From assembly GCF_038007305.1 (NCBI RefSeq), contig NZ_JBBOWV010000001.1:3214501-3278500 (forward strand): 64,000 bases of DNA. The letters run 5' to 3'. A model generated the notes under the pieces. It searched no databases, had not been told where the DNA came from, and saw only the letters and a list, made by a program, of their open reading frames with translations. This stretch comes from Solibacillus sp. FSL W7-1436 (GTDB lineage: Bacteria; Bacillota; Bacilli; Bacillales_A; Planococcaceae). Positions 27,024 to 34,954 of this stretch are shown one piece after another. Each line of letters begins with the position of its first letter. Within the stretch, counting starts at the first letter, position 1. A program made the position numbers and the translations under genes.

Positions 27024-27593
27024 ATGCATTTGGAAAAAAGAAAACAGAAAAAAACGCAGGAATTACCCTTAATCGCCATGCTTGCTTCCATCATTGTCGT
27101 AACGGGAACCTTTAAAATTCCGTCTCCACTGATTGGCACAGAATTTCAGCTATCTGCTCCGATTGCTGTCATCATCGCTGCATTGTTCGGGTTTAAACGA
27201 TATTTTTATGCAGGATTAATCGCAAGTGGTGTCAGCCTGTTGATTGGCACACATACAATTATCAACGTGTTCGTTGCGATTATTTTTCGAATCGTCGCAG
27301 GAGGAACTATTGGTCTTTTTGGGACAGGAATTATCATTTTAATCATTGCGGGTCCGTTAGGTACGTTAGTTGCCAGATTTGTGCTAGCTGCTTTACTGGA
27401 TATAAACCCAAAAATTTTAATAGTTTCTGCCCTACCAGGTATGATTTTCACAGCCATCGTAACGTTTCTCATTTATCCGATTGCTCGTAAAATCATTCAA
27501 CGAACACCTTTTAAACACTTTTTAGTTCATGCAAAACAAGGAGTTGGCTTCAATGAATCTATACTGCATAAAAATGCGAGCAAGTCAAAATAA
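27024..27593 (+). CDS. bioY: Biotin transporter substrate-binding protein BioY
   Basis: 189 residues with about five or six membrane segments, the size of BioY, the S-component of energy-coupling-factor biotin transporters. The N-terminal KIPSPLIGTEFQLSAPIAVI segment (about 33-52) and the GGTIGLFGTGIIILIIAGPLGT glycine-rich stretch (core GGTIGLFGTG) suit the family, although this version is divergent from classical BioY. First gene behind the BirA-controlled promoter, GGGAGG before the ATG. Its last 41 bases overlap the start of the BioW-BioF gene. Confidence 0.75.
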   Translation: MHLEKRKQKKTQELPLIAMLASIIVVTGTFKIPSPLIGTEFQLSAPIAVIIAALFGFKRYFYAGLIASGVSLLIGTHTIINVFVAIIFRIVAGGTIGLFGTGIIILIIAGPLGTLVARFVLAALLDINPKILIVSALPGMIFTAIVTFLIYPIARKIIQRTPFKHFLVHAKQGVGFNESILHKNASKSK

Positions 27594-29454
27594 CGCTGAG
27601 CAAAACAAACATATTTCAGGTGCAGAGAAAATTGTGCAAGGAAATGAAGTATCTATGCAAACACAAGCTTTGATTCATAGAGCATTCAATCATCCGAAAG
27701 GAGAAGCCGATTTTATTAATATCAAGCTTGAAAAAACAGCTCCGGACGATATTCTTCAACTCGATGCTTTGCCCGTTCGAACAATAGAGGTAGCAGATGC
27801 AGACGAAGGATTACGAACGGTTCAAAAGCTAATGGAGCAGATCGGTGTTACAAATAACCGGCACTTACTGGAAATCTTAAAAGAAGCTTCTTTCATGCGA
27901 GGTGCTATTCTCCTTGATGTCGATACATTCAAGAGATTAGAGCCCGATCAAGCACGAGGTATTCGGGCAACTTATATGGACAGGGTTAGACAGCCCTTTG
28001 AACAAGAAGATATAGCTAAAAATCACTTTGATGAAGCACTTGTGTTAGCAACTAAGGTGGCATATGCACCGAATATTATTGGGGAAATCTGCATATCTGA
28101 TGATCCCGATTATGTTACTGGTTACGTCGCTTCAAAGGAACTTGGCTACGTCCGTATTACAAAACTTAAAGAATTCGGCAGTGAGCACGGTGGTCGAATC
28201 TTTTTATATAAGCAGCAAGAAGGTGCTGTTCATGACACCATTCACTATTTACAGCAGCAAAAAGTACTCGTTCATACAAAACAGCCTAAAAAAGCTGACA
28301 AATGGGCGAAGTTAGAGCAAGGCTTACAACAACTAAAGCAGGACAATCTTTACCGAACAATGAAAGAAATCGAATCGGCTCCAGATGTACATGTCACATA
28401 CTGCGGTAAGGATATCGTGATGATGGCATCGAATAACTATCTCAATTTCGCCAATGATGCACGAGTAAAGGATTATGCACTTGGGGTTGGACAAACGTAC
28501 GGCATAGGCTCGGGTGGCTCTCGGTTAACGACTGGCACGACAACGATTCACAGACTTTTAGAAAAAAAGTTAGCCGAATTTAAAGGCACAGAAGCTGCAC
28601 TTGCTTTCAATAGTGGCTATGTCGCCAATATTGGCATCATTTCTGCCCTCTGTTCGAAGGACGATGTGATTTTCAGTGATGAACTGAATCACGCAAGTAT
28701 TATTGACGGCTGCAAAATGAGCAAGGCAAAAATTGTCGTGTATAAGCATAACGATATGAACGATTTAGAGGAGAAAGTGCGCCAGCATGCAGGCTGCAGC
28801 GGGTTAATCGTCAGTGACGCTGTCTTTAGTATGGACGGAGATATCGTCAATTTACCAGAGCTATTGCGCATTGCTGATCAATATGAGTTGTTTTCGATGA
28901 TTGATGAAGCCCATTCTACAGGTGTTCTTGGGGCATCAGGCCGTGGCATTTGTGAGCATTTCCAGTTAACACAAAAGCCAGATATTTTGATGGGTACACT
29001 GAGTAAAGCTTTAGGTGGTGAAGGTGGCTTCGTTTGTGGGCAACAGAAGCTCATTGAGTTTTTGAAAAATAAAGCACGCAGTTTTATCTTTTCCACTTCG
29101 CTTTCCCCTGTCACAATGGCGTCTTCTATCGCTGCCCTTAACCTACTTACAGAAGATTCGGGGCAAGTCAAAAAACTGCAGGAAAATATTCGGCATTTTA
29201 ACATTTGCCTACAGGCGCAAGGCATCCCTACCCTTTCAGAAACGGCGATTTTCCCTATTATTGTTGGGGATGAAAAAAAGGCAATGGACGTCTCTGCAAC
29301 ACTACTGGAACACGGATATTACATTTCTGCCATTCGCTACCCAACGGTGACAAAAGGTAGTGCGCGACTACGCATTGCATTAATGGCAGACCATACAAAA
29401 CAAGAGCTAGCTAACGTAGCAGCCAAAATTGGTTACATTTTAAAGGGGATATAA
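27553..29454 (+). CDS. Fused pimeloyl-CoA synthetase / 8-amino-7-oxononanoate synthase (BioW-BioF)
   Basis: Start placed at ATG 27553 (MNLYCIKMRAS), with AAGGAG nine bases upstream inside bioY, giving 633 residues. Residues 1 to about 250 are BioW-like: YxIKMRAS, KHISGAEKI, FMRGAILLDVDTFKRLEPD, SDDPDYVTGYVASKELGY. From about 265 the chain is a full BioF: MASNNYLNFAND, YGIGSGGSRLTTGTTTIH, DEAHSTGVLGASGRG and the PLP-lysine loop LMGTLSKALGGEGGF. The fusion would join pimeloyl-CoA formation to its condensation with alanine, allowing channelling. No stop or frameshift separates the parts. Confidence 0.93.
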   Translation: MNLYCIKMRASQNNAEQNKHISGAEKIVQGNEVSMQTQALIHRAFNHPKGEADFINIKLEKTAPDDILQLDALPVRTIEVADADEGLRTVQKLMEQIGVTNNRHLLEILKEASFMRGAILLDVDTFKRLEPDQARGIRATYMDRVRQPFEQEDIAKNHFDEALVLATKVAYAPNIIGEICISDDPDYVTGYVASKELGYVRITKLKEFGSEHGGRIFLYKQQEGAVHDTIHYLQQQKVLVHTKQPKKADKWAKLEQGLQQLKQDNLYRTMKEIESAPDVHVTYCGKDIVMMASNNYLNFANDARVKDYALGVGQTYGIGSGGSRLTTGTTTIHRLLEKKLAEFKGTEAALAFNSGYVANIGIISALCSKDDVIFSDELNHASIIDGCKMSKAKIVVYKHNDMNDLEEKVRQHAGCSGLIVSDAVFSMDGDIVNLPELLRIADQYELFSMIDEAHSTGVLGASGRGICEHFQLTQKPDILMGTLSKALGGEGGFVCGQQKLIEFLKNKARSFIFSTSLSPVTMASSIAALNLLTEDSGQVKKLQENIRHFNICLQAQGIPTLSETAIFPIIVGDEKKAMDVSATLLEHGYYISAIRYPTVTKGSARLRIALMADHTKQELANVAAKIGYILKGI

Positions 29455-29456
29455 AC

Positions 29457-30137
29457 ATGAGTAAAGGTATTTTTATAACTGCAACGGGTACAGAGGTCGG
29501 CAAAACATACGTAACGGCTTTAATTGTCAAAAAACTGCGTGAAAGTGGCTATGCATGCGGCTATTATAAAGCGGCAATGAGTGGCAATGAACGAACGGTA
29601 GATGGGATTATTCCTAGCGATGCTCAATACGTCAATGAAGTAGCCAACCTTGGTGAAAACTTAGACAATCTCGTCTCTTATGTATACGAGCAAGCCGTTT
29701 CTCCCCATTTAGCCGCAAAACTGGAAGGCAATCCGGTTGATATGGCCATCGTAAAAAAAGACTATAAAGCGTGTTGTGAAAAATATGACTATGTAGCTGT
29801 AGAAGGAAGTGGTGGCATCGTTTGTCCGATTCGCTGGGACGAACAAAAGCTACTGTTAGAGGACATCATTCAACATTTACAGCTATCAACAATTATTGTA
29901 GCAGATGCTGGACTTGGCACGATCAATTCCGTTGTCCTAACCGTTGCCTATTTACAGCAAAAAGGGATTGAGATCAAAGGTATTATCTTCAATCATTACG
30001 ACGCGCATGATGTGATGAAAGTCGATAATAAAGCCATGGTTGAACAATTAACAAATATTCCAGTGATTGCTTTAGTAGAAGCAGATACAACGGATTTAAA
30101 TATAGACTCACAGTACTTAGCATCATTATTTGCGTAA
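29457..30137 (+). CDS. bioD: Dethiobiotin synthetase BioD
   Basis: 226 residues; closes the ureido ring of dethiobiotin from diaminopelargonic acid, CO2 and ATP. The P-loop is FITATGTEVGKTYVTA (about residues 5-20), the substrate Lys is in YYKAAMSG (about 37-44), and the VAVEGSGGIVCPI loop (about 112-124) is present. It starts two bases after the BioW-BioF stop codon, so translation is probably coupled. Part of the BirA-regulated operon. Confidence 0.95.
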   Translation: MSKGIFITATGTEVGKTYVTALIVKKLRESGYACGYYKAAMSGNERTVDGIIPSDAQYVNEVANLGENLDNLVSYVYEQAVSPHLAAKLEGNPVDMAIVKKDYKACCEKYDYVAVEGSGGIVCPIRWDEQKLLLEDIIQHLQLSTIIVADAGLGTINSVVLTVAYLQQKGIEIKGIIFNHYDAHDVMKVDNKAMVEQLTNIPVIALVEADTTDLNIDSQYLASLFA

Positions 30138-30161
30138 ATTTTAGGCGAAAGAAGGATTCGT

Positions 30162-31502
30162 ATGAACTTAGTAGAGAAAGATTTAAAATATGTGTGGCAC
30201 CCATGCTCACAAATGAAGGATTATGAGGAATTAAAGCCCATCGTCATTGACCGCGGGGAAGGTGTTTATTTATTCGACATTGATGATAAATCGTATATCG
30301 ACATTGTCAGCTCTTGGTGGTGTAATTTACTTGGCCATCGTAACCCGACTATCACAGCATCCATTAAAGCACAGCTCGATCGGTTAGAGCATGTTATTTT
30401 TGCAAATTTTACCCATGAGCCAGCCATTACACTTTGTGAGCAATTATCAGAGATCATTCCTCCTAATTTAACGAAATTCAACTTCTCTGACAACGGTTCA
30501 GCTGCTGTTGAAGCCGCGTTAAAAATGGCGTTTCAATATCAGTACCAAACAGGACATCCTGAAAAAACGAAATTTATGTGCTTTACTGATGGCTATCACG
30601 GCGAAACAATCGGCGCCCTTTCTGTCGGAAGCTTGGACTTATATGCCAAAATTTATAATCCAATGCTGATGGATACAATTCGCATTGAGGCACCAGACTG
30701 TTACCGTTGCCCATTTGGCAAAACACGCGATAGCTGTCATGTGGAATGCTTTGTACAAGCTGAAAAAGCATTTGAACAGCACGGTCATGAAACGTGTGCG
30801 ATGATTGTAGAACCGCTACTGCAAGGCTCTGCAGGTATGCGTATGTATCCCCCTCTCTATTTAAAAAAGCTACGAAAATTATGCGACGATTATAATGTGC
30901 TGTTAATTGCCGATGAAATCGCAACGGGCTTTGGTCGAACAGGTAAAATGTTTGCGTTTGATCATGCTGAGGTAAGCCCTGATATGATGTGTCTATCTAA
31001 AGGATTAACGGGTGGTTACATGCCAATGGCCATTACCATTACAACGGACAAAATTTACGATGCCTTTTACGCTGAATACCGTGAAGGCAAAGCATTTATG
31101 CATAGCCATACATACAGTGGGAATCCACTTGGCTGTTCCGCTGCATTAGCTGTTTTAAAGGTGTTACGAGAAGAAAATATTTTAGAACAAGCTGCTGTAC
31201 GTGCCGAGTACTTAACGAACGCATTATTTACTGCACTTGGTAACCATCCAAATGTCGGTGAAATTCGCCATCTTGGACTCATTCATGCAATTGAATTAGT
31301 GGCAGATAAACAATCGAAAATGCCTTTTAACACGGAGCTTCGTACGGGTTACCAGATTTATAAAAAAGCATTAGAAAAAGGATTGATTTTACGTCCTTTA
31401 GGAGACGTATTATACTTTAATCCCCCCCTGATTATTGACGAAAAAGCGATTGACGAAGCAATTATGATTTGTGTACAAGCGATGGAAGAAATTTTAGGAT
31501 AA
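30162..31502 (+). CDS. bioA: Adenosylmethionine-8-amino-7-oxononanoate aminotransferase BioA
   Basis: 446 residues, a class III PLP aminotransferase making 7,8-diaminopelargonate. Marks are YVWHPCSQMKDYE (residues about 8-20), SSWWCNLLGHRNP, LLIADEIATGFGRTGKMFA with the PLP Asp, and CLSKGLTGGYMPMA with the PLP Lys (about 278). The donor could be SAM (BioA) or lysine (the BioK type of Bacillus); the sequence alone does not settle it. Last gene of the bio operon, followed by a strong terminator. Confidence 0.93.
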   Translation: MNLVEKDLKYVWHPCSQMKDYEELKPIVIDRGEGVYLFDIDDKSYIDIVSSWWCNLLGHRNPTITASIKAQLDRLEHVIFANFTHEPAITLCEQLSEIIPPNLTKFNFSDNGSAAVEAALKMAFQYQYQTGHPEKTKFMCFTDGYHGETIGALSVGSLDLYAKIYNPMLMDTIRIEAPDCYRCPFGKTRDSCHVECFVQAEKAFEQHGHETCAMIVEPLLQGSAGMRMYPPLYLKKLRKLCDDYNVLLIADEIATGFGRTGKMFAFDHAEVSPDMMCLSKGLTGGYMPMAITITTDKIYDAFYAEYREGKAFMHSHTYSGNPLGCSAALAVLKVLREENILEQAAVRAEYLTNALFTALGNHPNVGEIRHLGLIHAIELVADKQSKMPFNTELRTGYQIYKKALEKGLILRPLGDVLYFNPPLIIDEKAIDEAIMICVQAMEEILG

Positions 31503-31533
31503 AGAGCTGAATTGAGGCATTTCAGCTATTAGA

Positions 31534-31593
31534 AAACCGAACTACGGGCTGTTGAAAATTTTTTGGGGACAGCCCGCAATTCGGTTTTATTAG
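31534..31593 (+). terminator. Terminator of the bio operon
   Basis: AAAACCGAA-CGGGCTGT pairs with ACAGCCCG-TTCGGTTTT around a 15-base loop, followed by ATTAGATTTT. Confidence 0.85.
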
Positions 31594-31889
31594 ATTTTAC
31601 AGTAAGTTCATTCTTTTAGATTTATTCCACTCACATCAACGCAAACCCTAAATAGATCTCATTGCTAATACACGCAATTAAGCCCTCCTTGCTCATCCGA
31701 TATGCATCTGCTGCAAATACTTCTTCAAATCCATATACGCATTATAGGACGATAATAATTTATATCAATTTTAATAGATATTTAACGATTATTCAATAAA
31801 CTTTTGCTTGAAATAAAGATTTTACCAGTATTATTATCCTGTAATAACTAGTAAAATATATATATAACTGAAAGGGAGGATTTACCGCG
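31594..31889. other. Gap with a possible decayed minus-strand reading frame
   Basis: No intact gene. On the minus strand a short open stretch near 31640-31745 could encode a protein tail (EEVFAADAYRMSKEGLIACI and on to a stop), closed upstream by a stop codon. It looks like a gene remnant but I cannot name the family. The last 60 bases hold the promoter region of the next gene. Confidence 0.35.
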
Positions 31890-32399
31890 TTGAAAAAAGT
31901 ATTTAAAATGGGTTGTGGCGGATTTTTAGCAATTATTCTACTAGCAATCATCATCGGTATGTTCAGTGACGGAGAAACTACTGAAGTGGATTCAGACACA
32001 AAAGTTGAAACGACAACTGAACCAAAAGAAGCAACAGCTGAAACAAAAGAAATTGTAAAAGAAGAGCCAAAAGAGGAAGCGAAAGAAGATAATGTACCGC
32101 GCGAATATAAAACTGCGTTGAAAAAAGCGGAAATGTATGCGGAAACAATGCAAATGTCTAAAGCCGGTATTTATGATCAGTTAATTTCGGAATATGGTGA
32201 AGGTTTCCCTAAAGAAGCCGCGCAATATGCAATCGATAACCTGGAGTTTGACTGGAAAGCGAATGCATTAGAAAAAGCAAAATCATACGCTGAAACAATG
32301 GCGATGTCTGACTCTGCCATTTATGATCAATTGATTTCCGAATACGGAGAAAAATTTACGGCTGAAGAAGCACAGTACGCAATTGTTAACTTAGAATAA
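31890..32399 (+). CDS. Ltp-family (host cell surface-exposed) protein with two repeats
   Basis: 169 residues, start TTG with AGGGAGG upstream. A membrane anchor (about residues 10-24, GFLAIILLAIIIG) preceded by MGCGG suggests a lipoprotein-like or signal-anchored outside protein. A Glu/Lys/Thr-rich linker (25-70) leads to two near-identical 47-residue helical repeats: ALKKAEMYAETMQMSKAGIY and ALEKAKSYAETMAMSDSAIY, each followed by DQLISEYGE and an AQYAI helix. This is the Ltp repeat known from a streptococcal phage lipoprotein that blocks superinfection, but most cellular members are uncharacterised. Confidence 0.82.
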   Translation: MKKVFKMGCGGFLAIILLAIIIGMFSDGETTEVDSDTKVETTTEPKEATAETKEIVKEEPKEEAKEDNVPREYKTALKKAEMYAETMQMSKAGIYDQLISEYGEGFPKEAAQYAIDNLEFDWKANALEKAKSYAETMAMSDSAIYDQLISEYGEKFTAEEAQYAIVNLE

Positions 32400-32403
32400 A
32401 ATG

Positions 32404-32437
32404 AAAGCCTTCCATCGTATTGGTGGAAGGCTTTTTT
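32404..32437. terminator. Bidirectional terminator
   Basis: AAAGCCTTCCA pairs with TGGAAGGCTTT across a short loop and is followed by T6 on the plus strand; it sits between convergent genes. Confidence 0.88.
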
Positions 32438-32439
32438 CG

Positions 32440-33084
32440 TTAAAATGCATCGATTTCCTTAATGACCGTTCTTAATAGGTCAATTGAACGGACAGGATCG
32501 CTCTTATACTGCAGGCTGTGATCCGCTCCTGCCAGTAGTCTTGTCACCAGTTTTGGATTATTGGCGAATTGACGATATCTTTCCGCATTATAATGCGTGT
32601 CATCATCTCCAATAAAACATAAACTTTCGTTACGGCTGTGTAACATCGATTCAAATACATCATCTTGATTAAGAAGCGGCGTTAACCATACAGCTTTTGC
32701 ATTTTGAAAGATTTCCCTATCAACCAGTGACGCCATAGCAATCGTTCCTAGAGACTTTCCGACAAGATAATAGCCGTTATATGAATTCTCTTCTAAAACT
32801 TTATTAATGACTGCATCTACATCATGTTTAATCGCTTCAACGAGCTCATCCATAGTGAAAGCATCGTAAAACTTATCGTTATACGTATAATTCACCTGCA
32901 GCACATCAACCGATTTATGTAAAAACACGCCCGTCGAATAATGTAGAAGTGGTGCTTGCGCGGTATATCCCGCTCCTGGAAGCAAAATCGCCAATTTTGA
33001 GGCATGCTCATCGGTACTTAAAACTGTATAATGAATATCCTTTTCTTTATAACCAGTAACAGAATCTGATTTTACTTTAAACAT
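32440..33084 (-). CDS. Alpha/beta hydrolase-fold protein
   Basis: 214 residues. The oxyanion region is LAILLPGAGYTAQAPLLHY (about 31-49), the nucleophile elbow is YYLVGKSLGTIAMAS (Ser at about 111, GKSLGT in place of GxSxG), with a likely acid at FIGDDDTHY and His in LLAGADHSLQYK (about 190). Such small hydrolases are esterases or thioesterases of unknown substrate. Start ATG has AGGGG upstream. The phosphatase-like gene lies 22 bases before it on the same strand, so the two are probably co-transcribed. Confidence 0.82.
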   Translation of the reverse strand: MFKVKSDSVTGYKEKDIHYTVLSTDEHASKLAILLPGAGYTAQAPLLHYSTGVFLHKSVDVLQVNYTYNDKFYDAFTMDELVEAIKHDVDAVINKVLEENSYNGYYLVGKSLGTIAMASLVDREIFQNAKAVWLTPLLNQDDVFESMLHSRNESLCFIGDDDTHYNAERYRQFANNPKLVTRLLAGADHSLQYKSDPVRSIDLLRTVIKEIDAF

Positions 33085-33105
33085 ATACTTAACCCCTTTT
33101 ATTGA

Positions 33106-33906
33106 TTATTTATTACTCGGTTCAGTTGCATGTTGATCGACATCAACAGTCCATGAAACAATCGTTGTACTGTCCCGTACGCCCTTTGCCTCAATCTCCT
33201 TTAATAACTGCCATACAGAATCATGCTGAGACTGGGAATGATCAAATACCTTCATAATATACTTCGGGTTATCAAATGCAGTATGGGGACATTCCGTTAG
33301 TCCGTCCGTTGTCATAAAAAGCTGATTTCTCCCTTTTCTTAACTCTCTGCGTCCAGTACTGTAACATGGTACCTCCAATTCAAACGTATTGACATTCCCG
33401 ATCCATTCATAGAAATTTCTCTGATTTAAATGATATTGCTGCATGTCTGCCAGTTCAGGATGAAATAGATAAAGAATACAGTCCCCAACTGAAAACCACC
33501 AAATATATTTGTCTTTTCTGAACACGATCAGACACGCCGTTTCCCCCTGTATTTCACGGCAGCGGGCTAAAAAGTGCGGATTTTGAAAAATATGTATGAT
33601 CTGTTGATCCAATTCCTGAAAAGCTTCGAAAAGCGGCTTGTTAAAAATTTCAGTCAGGTTATGCTCTTCTTGCAATATGGTCTCCACGACTAGTTCCGCG
33701 CTTTCTGCACTGTTATGAGCGTCCAAAATCATAACAAATTCCCAGTTCTGTTTTTCATTCATCCAGACGAGGCACCCATCTTCGTTTTTATATTGCCCTG
33801 CTGATGAATTGCCGCCAAACCGTCCAATCGTAAGGTTCCCGAGTTGCTGAATGTGTGGTGAATCTACAAAATGCGCTTCGCTTCCTACCCAGCTGAATTT
33901 GATCAT
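33106..33906 (-). CDS. PP2C-like protein phosphatase, atypical
   Basis: 266 residues, start ATG with GGAGG ten bases upstream. The order of motifs follows the PPM/PP2C fold: GGNSSAGQYKNEDGCLVW (first metal Asp), FVMILDAHNSAESAELV (usual DGHGG altered to DAHNS), ETACLIVFRKDKYIWWFSVGDC (core FSVGDC) and LFMTTDGLTECP (late Asp), with a final RDSTTIVSWTVD. Because the DGHG box is altered, activity could be changed or lost. No transmembrane segment. Probably in an operon with the hydrolase downstream. Target unknown. Confidence 0.75.
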   Translation of the reverse strand: MIKFSWVGSEAHFVDSPHIQQLGNLTIGRFGGNSSAGQYKNEDGCLVWMNEKQNWEFVMILDAHNSAESAELVVETILQEEHNLTEIFNKPLFEAFQELDQQIIHIFQNPHFLARCREIQGETACLIVFRKDKYIWWFSVGDCILYLFHPELADMQQYHLNQRNFYEWIGNVNTFELEVPCYSTGRRELRKGRNQLFMTTDGLTECPHTAFDNPKYIMKVFDHSQSQHDSVWQLLKEIEAKGVRDSTTIVSWTVDVDQHATEPSNK

Positions 33907-34035
33907 TTCTGCAAACCTCCTTATTTTCTATAGAGATTTTCATAGTATAGCACCAATAAAATTAAAATTGCGAAGTTTGCCATAAATTAGGTACTGTTAA
34001 TTAGAGAATCTCTTTATCCGCAATATCCATGTAAA

Positions 34036-34065
34036 TAAAAAAAGCAATCGGTTCCCCAATTGCTT
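34036..34065 (-). terminator. Terminator after the ribbon-helix-helix-like gene
   Basis: Minus strand AAGCAAT, short inner stem and loop, ATTGCTT, then T7. Confidence 0.8.
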
Positions 34066-34080
34066 CCCCCACTTTTCTTA

Positions 34081-34455
34081 TTAAACTTCTACCCGGTAAC
34101 GCCAATTTGCGTGCTTAACATCCTCATAATTGATATACGCAACACTTGCTTCAATGACGTCGTTTAAGTTCAGGCTATGATCCTTTGCAAATTCCTTTAG
34201 GCTATCCAGTAATTCTTTATCGCATGTCGTCCGAAATTCGATGCGATCTTTAGGCCGGTTTTTTTTATCGTAAACAATTGTACCGGATTCGATTAAATTA
34301 CTATAACCATTTTCCAATAAATAACCGATATGTGTGTCATATTTTTCGGCAAGCTGCTTTAAACTGTTAATAATTGCCGCACTCATTCGCGTTTTGTACC
34401 GGATTCTTGATTCATCCGTTGTTTGAATCAGTTTCCCATTATGTATCTTCCACAT
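34081..34455 (-). CDS. Small protein with two ribbon-helix-helix-like halves
   Basis: Start placed at the second ATG, 34455 (MWKIHNGKLIQ), because the AGGAG site is seven bases from it and only one base from the first; 124 residues. Two similar halves are visible: YKTRMSAAIINSLKQLAEKY and IEFRTTCDKELLDSLKEFAK, each a strand then helix, followed by IGYLLENGYSNLI and LNDVIEASVAYI. This is the look of ribbon-helix-helix DNA-binding proteins, here as an internal duplication. Bacillus homologues are uncharacterised. Monocistronic. Confidence 0.7.
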   Translation of the reverse strand: MWKIHNGKLIQTTDESRIRYKTRMSAAIINSLKQLAEKYDTHIGYLLENGYSNLIESGTIVYDKKNRPKDRIEFRTTCDKELLDSLKEFAKDHSLNLNDVIEASVAYINYEDVKHANWRYRVEV

Positions 34456-34510
34456 TGTCATTCTCCTATCAGCAATTCATTACGTATATTATAGCCATTA
34501 TTGCACAAAA

Positions 34511-34850
34511 GAAAACACTCCTTATGGCATAAGGAGTGAAAGGCGTAAAGTTGCGGTCGGTATTGCCTATTAAGTTGTAATGTTTCTTAAGTTAGTTTAA
34601 CATCTTATAAAACGCTTGAGCTGAAATTTTCAATGGTATATCTCAATTCGTGTATGCATTTCGCTCGCCTAACTTTAGTTGGCATCTTTCGAAAATCTTC
34701 GTTAAAGCATTTTGTTCATTAATTGCCTACAATAAACTGTAAATGTTGCTTGATAAACGCATACAACGAAGCTAATAGAAATCATCATATAAACAATCTA
34801 AACTAGTGGTTAACTTACATCTACTCTTCAGTGACCGCAACTTTACTTAC
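34511..34850 (-). ncRNA. Candidate structured RNA (or MITE) with a 14-bp closing stem
   Basis: A perfect 14-bp inverted repeat, GTAAAGTTGCGGTC (34545-34558) and GACCGCAACTTTAC (34833-34846), closes a 302-base unit. Inside, a second stem pairs TTCGT-GTATGC-TTT (34647-34661) with AAA-GCATAC-ACGAA (34755-34770), and small hairpins lie between. Minus strand: an extended -10 box (TGGTATATT, near 34860) just before the unit, and a 10-bp perfect hairpin plus TTTTCTTTT (34538-34507) just after it, as for a terminated RNA of about 340 nt. No reading frame of note. A mobile MITE is the alternative. Confidence 0.5.
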
Positions 34851-34954
34851 AAGTAATATACCACGTAAAAACATCCTTAAACCTATTTTGGGAACTTTTT
34901 TTTCGGAATTTCTATGATTCAAGTATATAATAGTAGGAACGGAGGTGTCTTAGC

